From Macrocybe gigantea (lineage: Eukaryota > Basidiomycota > Agaricomycetes > Agaricales > Callistosporiaceae): 64,000 nt of DNA. The stretch lies in contig SJRY01000294.1 of NCBI GenBank assembly GCA_011319805.1, positions 62,001 to 126,000 of the forward strand. The letters are read 5' to 3'. Under the pieces are notes generated by a model, which was given only the letters and a program-made list of their open reading frames with translations, did not search any database and was not told where the DNA came from. The position numbers and the translations under genes are program-made. The stretch's first letter is position 1, and every line of letters starts with the position of its first letter. This document shows positions 12,198 through 21,207 of this stretch, one piece after another.

Positions 12198-13225
12198 ATG
12201 TCGAAGCCTCAGGTCTCTCTTCACCGTCGCACGAAAGCCGACTCCATTTCGCGCCCAAAGCACGGCAAACCACTGGCTGACATTCATGCGCAGACCCCTA
12301 TTCTTGATCTCGTTACCCCACTTCGCGACATCTGCATGGGCTGGAGCGCTGCAGAAGTCAGCGCAGGCCGTCGCTTGGTGCGCTTCAGCAAGGTACAGGA
12401 CGGTCGACGTCTGATCGTTTCCTGCGAGCCTATCAAACCTGAAGAATATCGCGAGTCGGACAGCGTCATTTCGTGCATCTACCGCGAAGAGGTAGACATG
12501 TGCTACGTCACCTCTGTCGACATCATTTTCTTGCTCGAACGTCTCACTTCGAGCGACTTCCCGGTTGAAGAGAAGAACCGTATTCGCCGGAATCTCGAAG
12601 GGCTCCGCCCCACCACGGTGTCAAAGCACAAATCTGGCTTCGAAGATTTCTTCCAGCGCATCATGGAGTTTCCGGACCCGAAGCCTAGAAATATAGAGAA
12701 GGATCTCAAAGTGTTCGAATGGGCTTCGTTGGACCAGGCCTTGGATAAGATTTTGTCCAAGTATGTGAGTAGGATGTGCCGACCTTCTCTGCTCCGCTGT
12801 GGTCGTCAAAGCTCACCATGGGAATCCCTGTTTACGAATAGACAATTGATACGTCACCCCTTGCCGATGCTACAGACGTTTCGGAGGACCTCTCTCCGGT
12901 CACCCCCTCCGACGACGCTGAACTTCAGTTCCCCTATCCCGATGGTGCGTCGGCGGCGTTGCCAGAAGACTTCCAGTTCTTGCAAGGGGCCGACGATTCA
13001 GAGGCATATTGTCTGCCCGTCGATTCCGCCTCTGCTTATCAGGTTTATAGTCCAGAGTTTACATCTGTGCCCGTCCACAGCGCCAATCCGAGCAGTTGGA
13101 ACACAGATTACAAGGCAGGCAGCGAGCTCATCAATCCCCCGGACTTCGGCTTCGACTCTTATGTCTTTTGGAATTACAAAGTCCCACAAAACGAAGCCTT
13201 GGGGGTGGCAGAGAGATATCTGTAA
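12198..13225 (+). CDS. DUF7082 domain protein (fungal regulator-like)
   Basis: Two exons, 12198-12764 and 12842-13225, joined in phase 0 at GTGAGT...AATAG, give 316 aa. Residues about 45-185 match the basidiomycete DUF7082 pattern that I know from fungal regulatory proteins: AGRRLVRFSKVQDG, an ISCIYREEVDMCYVTSVD segment, EKNRIRRNLEGLRPTTVSK, and DFFQRIMEFPDPKPRNIEKD. The second exon is acidic, Ser/Pro/Tyr-rich and disordered, like a transactivation tail. An upstream in-frame ATG at 12078 would add 40 residues; I prefer 12198 because the extra part has no matching pattern and looks like 5' UTR. The molecular function is unknown. Confidence 0.8.
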
Positions 13226-13470
13226 GCTGCGACGTCGATTGTTTTTCCTGTCTTTCTCTCTCTATGTTTATTCTTAAGGGTTTATGTCAATCTCTACTTT
13301 ACTTTACTTGTGATGGACGACCTCATTGTACATTGTACTGTATTATATCAAATAAAGTCTGAGAACATTGTAGCGCTACCGTTTCAATCGGGGCGATAAC
13401 GGAAGCATGGCCCGTGCAAAAATATGAAACGCGCAATAATTGCACAACTTCAGTTTTACTGAAAAAGTTA

Positions 13471-13552
13471 TGATGAGAGCGAGGTTCGAACTCGCGCCTC
13501 CGAAGAGACCAGATCCTAATTCTGGCGCCTTAGACCACTCGGCCATCTCACC
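13471..13552 (-). tRNA. trnL-UAG: tRNA-Leu (anticodon UAG)
   Basis: On the minus strand the sequence folds as a complete type II tRNA without intron. The acceptor stem GGTGAGA pairs with TCTCATC (one G-U) and the discriminator is A. The D arm begins GGCCGAG, the anticodon stem CCAGA/TCTGG encloses loop ATTAGGA with anticodon TAG, a long variable arm TCTCTTCGGAGG follows, and the T arm GCGAG-TTCGAAC-CTCGC carries the B box. The 3' CCA is not encoded, as expected in a eukaryote. Confidence 0.95.
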
Positions 13553-13757
13553 ATGTATTAATGTTTCAGAGAGTACATCACAGCCTATGTTGAAGATGAT
13601 GGGTTTCGGCCCGCAATTCCTCCCTGTCTTGAACGTTGTTCGCCAAGTTCACAGGAAACAAGCGACAAGGGTTGGTGATTCGCCGACCGGAATTGAACCG
13701 AACTGCAAAACACTATCTCTCCGTGGACCTCTACATGATTGGTAATACTGAGAAAAC

Positions 13758-15134
13758 ATGCGGTCTCCAGAACGCGCAAAGACTACGATCGACATTCTCC
13801 CGAACGAAATCCTTCAAGAGATCTTCTCGATTGCCTACGATCATCAACTGTCTTCGGCATTAAACAAGACATACCCGCCTGTCGAAGTCAGGCTCAGCCA
13901 CGTATGCCAACGCTGGCGGGACATCGCCACTGCCATCCCGAAGCTTTGGAGCTCAGTCGTGCTCGATATCGCAGACAGCCGATTTAGACGAGCCAGAGTG
14001 GACATCTACGCAAAGAGATCGGCTTCACATCCTCTCGTTATAGATTGCTACCTACGTGGACAAGACGACAAGTCGGACGACATCGCTTTCCCGTCCGCTT
14101 ACGATGAACTTCTCCAGAAGTTCGTAGACCTGTCTCACCGATGTAGAACTCTCCATCTCTCATGCGACGTGGCATCTCGTGCCGCAGATGGCTTCTTGGA
14201 TGGTCTGCGGCATGTCAGTGTCCCACTACTTGAAACGTTTGATATACTAACAACATCCAATTTCGTCGCTTACCAACAAAGGAGGATTTTCTTTGGTGGA
14301 TCGCCGGCGCTACGATACATAAAATTGTTCGGTCCTCCATTGACGTTCCTTCGTCCGGCAAGCCTGCGCGCCCTTACACACCTGGATATTATCGACACGA
14401 CATCGGCACCATTCCTCTTGGAACAGTTTGATTTGATGCAAGAGTTGCGGTTCTTGCAGCATCTGCGTATACGAAGAGGAGTCATGCATTCCCTGTTGGC
14501 GCCCCTTCACGCGATACCCGTGTCAGATTTGCCCCATCTCTTGTCCCTGGACCTGGCCAGCGCCTTCTTACCACTCTCATCCCTTCTGTATCTGATCTCA
14601 GCGCCGTCTCTTCGCACTCTGACACTTTTCGGAATCAAAGACAAGGACCTCAATGAACCCGAAGATCTTATACGTCCGAAATATCCCTCTCTCAAAGAGA
14701 TCAGACTTATACACCCGATCAAGGACAAATGCACGCCAACTCTCCTTCGGAGACTGGCCCTCTACTTCCCGAACATCACTCGTATGTCGACAACACAGCT
14801 TCAAGTTCTGGATTATCTACAACCGTTTCTCCATGGTCTTACCATAGGACGGACATGGACTAAACTCGAAACCCTCGCCGTCGCACCGTTGCTTACCGAG
14901 CCTGCCATCAGACAGCTGCACGATGTCCTACGCAGGAAAAGGGACGCGGGTCATCCCGTTTCGACTCTGTTGACTATCGACAACGGACAGAATTTGGCTC
15001 TTTTGAATGAGGTGGCTCAAGTCCGCACGGTTCCAGGCAAGTATCATATGTGGAAGGGATCATTATTGTATGGGGGCCTAACTCTGCAAACAGATCAATG
15101 GTCCCTTTTCGACCCGCCATCATTCTTCCCATGA
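13758..15134 (+). CDS. F-box protein (substrate adaptor of an SCF ubiquitin ligase)
   Basis: An intact single-exon ORF of 458 aa. Residues about 11-60 form an F-box-like domain: IDILPNEILQEIFSIAYD, then VRLSHVCQRWRDIATAIP and KLWSSVVLDI, with the conserved Leu-Pro, Ile/Phe and Cys/Trp positions. The rest is a series of Leu-rich segments that resemble the irregular LRR-like C-terminal part of the large Agaricomycete F-box family, which recruits substrates to SKP1-cullin complexes. The target is unknown. The start is the first ATG with the F-box directly behind it. It lies just beyond the tRNA-Leu gene. Confidence 0.88.
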   Translation: MRSPERAKTTIDILPNEILQEIFSIAYDHQLSSALNKTYPPVEVRLSHVCQRWRDIATAIPKLWSSVVLDIADSRFRRARVDIYAKRSASHPLVIDCYLRGQDDKSDDIAFPSAYDELLQKFVDLSHRCRTLHLSCDVASRAADGFLDGLRHVSVPLLETFDILTTSNFVAYQQRRIFFGGSPALRYIKLFGPPLTFLRPASLRALTHLDIIDTTSAPFLLEQFDLMQELRFLQHLRIRRGVMHSLLAPLHAIPVSDLPHLLSLDLASAFLPLSSLLYLISAPSLRTLTLFGIKDKDLNEPEDLIRPKYPSLKEIRLIHPIKDKCTPTLLRRLALYFPNITRMSTTQLQVLDYLQPFLHGLTIGRTWTKLETLAVAPLLTEPAIRQLHDVLRRKRDAGHPVSTLLTIDNGQNLALLNEVAQVRTVPGKYHMWKGSLLYGGLTLQTDQWSLFDPPSFFP

Positions 15135-15239
15135 AATGGATGAAATGCGTCACGATTCGAGATCTCTTGTTCTCATTCAAATTTGCAATCCTTCAAATTC
15201 ACGCCCACGGTCTTCTACGTTGCCAATAGCTAGTTAATC

Positions 15240-15775
15240 GTGTTTGAGGCAAGGGTTCTGCACAGCCGTGTATAAGAGCGTATGTCCACTGAAGCTGTGG
15301 GTCCTATCGCGACTCCACGCAAGATCCGTGAGTCTCAGAATTTCGCGTTTCTTGGGTAGTTGGCCGGTGGTCACGCGATGGCCCAGCAAGAAAGAACAAT
15401 GCACCTGATCGGCATGACGTGTGACAGTTTCGCTCCTGACCACCCCCTGTTCGTATTTCAGATACCCACACGAGAACGAGGGTCGCGACAAATCGACCGT
15501 CCGAGGACTCCTCATTTGCGAAGAAATTCGCCTTGATCGCGTCGCGTATGGCGACAAGGCAATTCCAGACAGGAGTAAAGTCCGGCATCTGCCCATAGAA
15601 ATCAGGCTAAGCTGCCTTTTGCCGTCGGCAGCCCGATAGCTCTTGGCGCACCGCAGCAGTAGAACTTGTCGTTTGCGTACCCCGGCAGGCAGGAGGAATT
15701 GATACTGTCTTCTATGTATCTTGTGAGGACTACCCATCCTTGGCAAGACGGTGGTCGGCCTTTATTCAAGATTCA
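15240..15775 (-). pseudogene. Relic of an unrecognised Cys-containing protein
   Basis: On the minus strand two coherent peptides lie in neighbouring frames: RYIEDSINSSCLPGYANDKF with YCCGAP behind it (about 15725-15600), then QMPDFTPVWNCLVAIRDAIK with a further conserved-looking run (about 15600-15450). A third segment in another frame (LPKKREILRLTDLAWSRD) runs to a stop near 15240. The Cys pair and composition suggest a secreted protein, but no family is recognised and no start with signal peptide is seen. At least two frame changes separate the pieces. Either a decayed gene or a gene broken by sequence errors. Confidence 0.35.
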
Positions 15776-16885
15776 AAGCAATAGCAAAGCGTGGCCCGTC
15801 TCGCACTACCCAAAGAGCGCTCTGCGCTTCATGGCGTCGTGGTTAATATTTGCTATTGTCGATGGTGTTTCTTTGTTTTGCTTTGGTTCCTGGACTTGGC
15901 AGTTTCGTAGATTACGCCCCTGTTTCTTCTCCTTGTGCCTGTTCATCACACAGTGACGTTCAGCGCAATGAGGGATTAAGGTTCTGAAGGGTACGAAGAC
16001 GATTTAAAAAACTGTTCCTATCAAGAAAGTTGTCTCCTTTAAGTGTGTCTGCTGCTGCTCATTCCTTGCTCTCAACACAATGCTAGTGCGATCATAACTG
16101 TGGGTGTAGTCATATTATAATTTTGTCGTAATTGCACCGCTTACGTTGTGATTGCCTAGACCTAGACACTGTTCGAACTCTCTGCGTTGCGGATGTCGTT
16201 ATGTCTTTCTACCTCACTGTCAAGCTACGCGCTTTCGCTCTTGGCGCGCCTTCTCCAATCGGATGAATACCTTTCCAATACGTCCTAGAGTCGCTCCTTG
16301 TCCCCTCCTTTCTCACCTCGTTCATTGACCGCGTACGAGAAGTGCTGCTGTTAAGATAGACATAATGCCGCTGGTCGATGAGACACGGTGCCAGTTCGCC
16401 GATGCCTACTCACTGATCGTCGTTCATCCGGAACCAACTCACCAGTGACTGTTGTTCTGTTCGAACTGTCCACGATTTCCGTAATTAAGTCTCCTCAGCT
16501 GCAGTTCGCTTGGGGCGGCTGATGAATCTCTTCTATAGCTCAATCCCCGCAACAAGCGTGAAATGTATGGCATCACAGCTCGCCGTTCTCGGCGTCATGT
16601 AGCAAGTGACCGCTCTTCACGAGAAGCAAAGCGACAGTTCGGGACGCAGAAATGATTCCAATATTCCCGGCTTCCGAAATAGTTGTTGTACTTACATATG
16701 TCAAGGTTTTACGAGCTCACGATGCTTACATCGGTGGAGGAGTGATCGATTCAAGACAATTCACACGCTGAAGGAATTTCTCCTTGGAATACAAAGATAG
16801 AGTCTACGATATGCAGATACGGACTGATATGGATTAATAAAGACCATGTGTAATTCCGGATGTTGATAGTGCGAATGAAGACTTG
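15776..16885. other. Gene-poor interval
   Basis: About 1.1 kb without a coding pattern that I can support on either strand. No repeats or RNA genes were recognised. The right end contains the 3' UTR of the BAG-domain gene. Confidence 0.4.
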
Positions 16886-18335
16886 TCACCGAACGATGAC
16901 GAAATCTTCTCCAAGCGGAGGCAAAATGTCATCAGAGGGTGTTGAAAGTTCAGGTATCTCCAGGGGCGTGGAGTATCGGCTCGGAAAATCATCTTCCGAG
17001 TGCGCGTCGTCGCTCGCTATCGGCTCAAACGTTATTGCTTGCTTCTCTTCCGCGGTTTCAGATTCCGAGACGGCTGTCGAAGACATGGGCGTCCCCAGAT
17101 CAGCTGACGACAGTTCGACGAGGTCAGAGTCGTGCACACGGACGTCATTGGCCAGGTCCGTGCCGTCTTCTACGACATAGTCGAGCTCCGCATCGGTACA
17201 GGATGGTCGGTCAGTTGGGATCGAGGCTTCCCGTCCCTCGGGCGAAGACGGAAAAGGTTGTAACGGTTCTTGCACGGAAGCAATGTTGTCAAGCGGTGTG
17301 GAGGACGGTGAGAGTCGTCCGTCAGCAACGTCAGTAGCAGAATCATCCATGGAGCTATCTTGGTGCGCCGGCCTCTCCTTAACAGAGTTATACCTCCGTC
17401 AGGCACGCGTCCGCCGACCTTTGAAATGTAATCGACCCACGCCTTCTTCCAGTGTGCCTCTAGCCTTGTCGCCTCGGCCTCGATCTGCATCACGACGCCC
17501 TTCCTGCGTCTCCGAACTGCATCAGTGCCCCAGCTCTCGACGCCATCTAGCTTCATCAGCAGGCGGTTGAGCGACTCTAGGTAAGCATGGAGGACGTAAT
17601 TGTTTGGGGTATACGCGAGCTTTGGCTGGACGGCCTCGGGCGCGACGTTGGAAAGCGGTCAGCGGGAGACGTGGAGACGGCGACGATGGTGTCATTGGGG
17701 CCTTGGAAGTCGAGCGAGGGCGGAAGCGCGAACTGATCCTTTAGCTGGTGGAACTGCGACTCCACGGTAGAGATCATGCCGAGAGAACGGTGCGTGCGGA
17801 ACGCCGTCTGTATTTTGGTCGCTGCCTCGTCATGCCGCTCGGTGTACTGAGCGCTTTTGGAGGACGGCCGGGCCGTTCAGGGACAGCTGACGGAGTATTT
17901 GGTGGTCTAGAAGTCTGCCAGAGAAAGATGCGAGGTCAGAAAACAGAAAAAAAAAAAGAAATGATGAGGATATGACGTCAGCTCACAAATTCGGGCTGTT
18001 CTCTGGCATGAAGAGACTGAGCCTGTGTTCCTCTTCGCGGCGCTCTTCCATTGCCCATCGCCGCCGTTCATCCTCTCTTTGGCGTGTTCCAACTCTTCCT
18101 GGCGCCGTTTCATCTTGAGCATTTCGCGGGGGTCCATGCGGGCCTCGAAGGAGTCGTCATCGTCATTCAGGCCGACGACTCCGACTTCATGAGGTAGATA
18201 TTGTGCACGGCGCGCTCTCTGATATGCCCTTTGCTGGGCCAGGACACGCGCACGCTCTCTTGCAGCACGCTCATAATTGGAGTGAGGTATGTATGTTGGG
18301 AAAGATGAAGTATACAGAGAAGGGGTGTAGAACAT
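16886..18335 (-). CDS. IQ motif and BAG domain co-chaperone of Hsp70
   Basis: The gene reads from 18335 leftwards. It starts with an Arg/Glu-rich coiled segment (ERAARERARVLAQQRAYQRA), followed after one intron (donor near 18003, T-rich tract, acceptor near 17927) by an IQ calmodulin-binding motif AATKIQTAFRTHRSL and a BAG domain containing YVLHAYLESLNRLLMKLDGV. A long acidic Ser/Thr-rich tail ends at the stop at 16886. BAG domains bind the Hsp70 ATPase domain and act as nucleotide-exchange factors; the IQ motif next to BAG is the arrangement known from plant BAG5-7 and some fungal proteins, suggesting calmodulin control (inference). Three single-base losses break the frame: near 18072, near 17655 and near 17405. 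Function is otherwise fairly clear. Confidence 0.8.
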
Positions 18336-18505
18336 GATGAATCAAGTGCTCAATGTCGATTCGCGACGGTGCGCTGATTGATATATCGTTGCCATTCTCC
18401 ATAGTCTTCCAGAAGACGCATCGAACGACTATACAGATGGAGGACCTGCCACAAGAACCAGGAACGTCGTCGAAGATACCAGAACAGACAATGCTCGGTA
18501 CCGAG

Positions 18506-18513
18506 TCACGTGA
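18506..18513. promoter_or_regulatory. TCACGTGA palindrome upstream of the BAG gene
   Basis: A perfect 8-nt palindrome in the 723-nt divergent region between the BAG gene and the YP-rich gene, about 170 nt upstream of the BAG start codon. It matches the Cbf1-type E-box consensus. Regulatory role is inferred. Confidence 0.35.
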
Positions 18514-19058
18514 TATTTCATGAAGAGCAAATCGAAAAAAAGGCGATCTTGATCATTGATCGAAAGTTCCCATCAGCCTCCTTTTGTGCATCTCGATTTC
18601 AGTTTTTTTCAGACAAGGCAACACTTTCCGCGGAGGCGGACGCTTTGAGGACTCGATATTCCACCCACTTCTGTTTTTGTAAAGGTCAAACATCTTACCT
18701 CTCGGCCCCGGCACATTGCCCCTTCTTCTGCTTCTCCTCTTTTTGAAGTTTTTGACGACATTGCAATTGATCCATTGAGGGTTCATTTTTGAGTCAATTC
18801 AGTCGTCATTTTGCAATTGCCAAAAATGCCCTCCTTCAATGTCGTCAATTCAGTCGACTTGTGGAGTCGGGACCCTCGCTTCCTGAGCGATCCAGAGCGC
18901 GGGATATAACTCTTTGGTATGTCGATGTCTGAGCTGGGTTTGTGATTCTTCGTGGAAATGGCTTGTCTGACTGTCCTTAGCACGTTCTTCTTTGTTCCTC
19001 TGAGGCTTGACCTGCGACCCCCACATCCGGTGGCCTGATTTCTTCACGCCTGTCGGCC

Positions 19059-19919
19059 ATGTTGGAGACCGTCTCAAGGTCCTCCTTTTCGACCGAGTCT
19101 GAATCATATTCGTCCAGCGACAGCGATTCGCTCGGATCGCCGCAACGGCATCACTGCTCCGAGGAGGACCGTCAGAGGTCCGCGGGGAGAAGCGCGAAAG
19201 ACGTTGTCTCGACTTTCGACGACGCGGTCGCGGTGAGATCCTCACCAGGATACGCCGAAGAGTCTCCTCTTGGCTGTCTCACTCCGGCTCTGACATGGTA
19301 TGTCCTATGGGGAATTTTTCGCCTTTGAAAACAAATGCCCTTGTTTGCCGCGCTCACGGTGCCGCTATCAGTCCCGAATTGAAATTGAAAACGACGATGG
19401 ACGCGGTGGGGAACCCGATGGTCCGTGCCACTACCCTCTCGCATATTCGTACCCGTACCCGTACCCGTACCCGTTTGCCTATTCATACTCATATCCCGAC
19501 GGCCCGTACCCACCCTATCATTCTCACCGCCCCTCCCGGTTCGAGCATGGGTACATCGGCCCGCACCTGTATCTCAACTCGCACGTACACGTCGACGAGA
19601 GCGGCGTCGCCGCTCAGTCTTCTGACGCAGAGCAGTTCAAGCACCTTCCCGAAGGCGAGCCGTGCGTATTTTATTCGTCAGGGTGGAGGCCGAGGAGGAG
19701 GAGGAGCAAGCCACGCCAATTTACCCGCCGCGCCCTGGGCCCGGGCCGGGGTCCGTCCTGTTACCGCTGATGTATGGATCGTGCACCATGCCGTATGCGC
19801 CGTATAGGTGCGAATTAATCCCGCCGTCGAGAGGCGTGCCGAGGGTGTTACCGCGAGCATCGAGAAAAGGGGCTAGATTGCAAGGTTCGCCGTTGCGCAC
19901 GATTCCGGAGGAGGATTAA
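19059..19919 (+). CDS. Hypothetical protein with Tyr-Pro repeat and acidic run
   Basis: A Ser-rich N-terminal exon (SRSSFSTESESYSSSDSDSL) is joined by a GTATGT...ATCAG intron (about 19298-19372) to an exon with YSYPYPYPYPFAYSYSYP and HGYIGPHLYLNSHVHVDES, then an acidic EAEEEEEQ stretch and a basic Pro-rich tail ending EED at 19919. One base is missing near 19265 (before WLSHSGSDM) and one near 19650 (before RILFVRVEA). No domain is recognised and no signal peptide or membrane segment is visible. It is divergent from the BAG gene. The repeated six-base unit TACCCG encodes the YP run. Confidence 0.55.
19450..19473 (+). repeat. TACCCG hexanucleotide microsatellite
   Basis: Four perfect tandem copies of TACCCG inside the YP-rich coding exon; they encode alternating Tyr-Pro. 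Such in-frame hexamer repeats can change copy number without breaking the frame. Confidence 0.9.
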
Positions 19920-20341
19920 ATTTCAAGACGGTGCATGAAATTTCTATTCCTTCACTTCCGTTCCAGAATACCATTTCGTTATCGTCTTTTGCCTTTTTTT
20001 TTGCACTTCCGTCATGTATTATTAAGTTGTTGGCCTGCGCGCAATACGTAACCGCGAATTGAAATGTTTGCAAGTCCAATATCTCGGATGCGGCGGTCAT
20101 GCATGCCTGCGATAAGGCCACCTTCGGCAGGACATGGCTAAAAGTCAAGATGCAAGACGACGGACCGAGATCATGGTCTTATTTTAATAAACGCAGCAAT
20201 ACCTTGGTGACAATTTAACAACGGGCAATTTCTGCAAATGCGTGGCTGTGCGAAGATTTGCACTTGGGAATGTAAGTGTGCCTTATATGGCTACGGCGCA
20301 CATCTTCGGCTGTCTTGTTCTTTTCACCTTCAGTTTGTGAC
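19920..20341. other. Intergenic interval
   Basis: A 422-nt AT-richer stretch between two tandem genes. No coding or RNA feature is seen. The right part should hold the promoter of the SRPBCC gene. Confidence 0.5.
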
Positions 20342-20983
20342 ATGGCGGATCAGAAACACCCGCCTGATGTCTCTGAAGGCGTATTTTTCGTCTCGTCATC
20401 AGCCATTATCGACGCGCCCAGAGAGAAAGTGTGGGAGATCATTTTGAATTTTCCCGAGTACAAGCACTGGTGCGTTATTCTGGATTTCCCAGTCTTGGAC
20501 TTGATGGTTCTACCATATGATGCACAGGAACCCATTCGTGTATGCATCCTTGCGCTAAAAGTCTGACCAGGGTGGGTTCTGAATGGGAAGCAAAAATACA
20601 GTCGCGGTCAGACGATTACGGATAATGCTGGCAACCCCCTTGCGGACCAGACGCCGCGCGAAGACGCATCCCTGCTCATCTCGCCCGTGCACATGCCGCC
20701 GACGATGGATGAACCGACCGGGTGGTTCCAGAAGCAATCCGCGTTTGAGCGCATCAGCGTCCTCGACGGCGACAACTTCCGCGTTGCGTGGGTCAACATT
20801 GCGTTTCCGCGGCTCTTGTTGAGCGCGGAGAGGTGGCAGATGCTGAGCGAGGTTGAAGTAGAGGGGAAGAAGAGGACGAAGTATGAGACGGTGGAGGTGT
20901 TTGGGGGTGTCTTGGCGTACGTGTTGAGGGTGTTCTTCAAGGGAAATTTGAAGTTGGGTTTCGATGCTCAGGCGAGGGATTGA
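20342..20983 (+). CDS. SRPBCC/START-like lipid-binding fold protein
   Basis: A small cytosolic protein of the SRPBCC (polyketide cyclase/START-like) superfamily, which binds hydrophobic ligands in a helix-grip cavity; the ligand is unknown. The opening IDAPREKVWEIILNFPEYKHWN is the typical first strand-helix of the fold, and later DNFRVAWVNIAFPRLLLSAER and TKYETVEVFGGVLAYVL fit the last strands and C-terminal helix. Exons are 20342-20469, 20528-20539 (a 12-nt microexon coding for part of WNPFVRG) and 20602-20983, together 174 codons including the stop, with no frameshift. The microexon is supported by GT-AG borders on both sides and by the conserved WNPFV motif it creates. Confidence 0.82.
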
Positions 20984-21150
20984 AGAAGTGGGCTGAACGA
21001 GAAACGTAGCGCACGAATAGAACTACGGCCAGCTCAACGTTTATTGTTCATCTCTGCATTTCGTTCATTCTGCCTGAGAGCCTTCAATTTGTATTCGTGA
21101 AAGTATGATACAGTCTTGATTCAAGCCTACAGGCACACAACTCCTCCGCA

Positions 21151-21157
21151 TCACGTG
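21151..21157. promoter_or_regulatory. TCACGTG box upstream of UTP10
   Basis: A CACGTG core lies about 55 nt before the UTP10 start codon. Same element as in front of several other genes of this window. Role inferred from position. Confidence 0.35.
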
Positions 21158-21207
21158 CGTAAAAAATCTTTTGGCCAACACCAGAAACCACTTCGCGGAG
21201 GAGAAAG

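Noticed and set aside
19295..19807. 170-aa ORF with an RTRTRTRT run
   Set aside because: It is the shifted frame of the TACCCG repeat; the YPYPYP frame with flanking coherent protein is the better choice.
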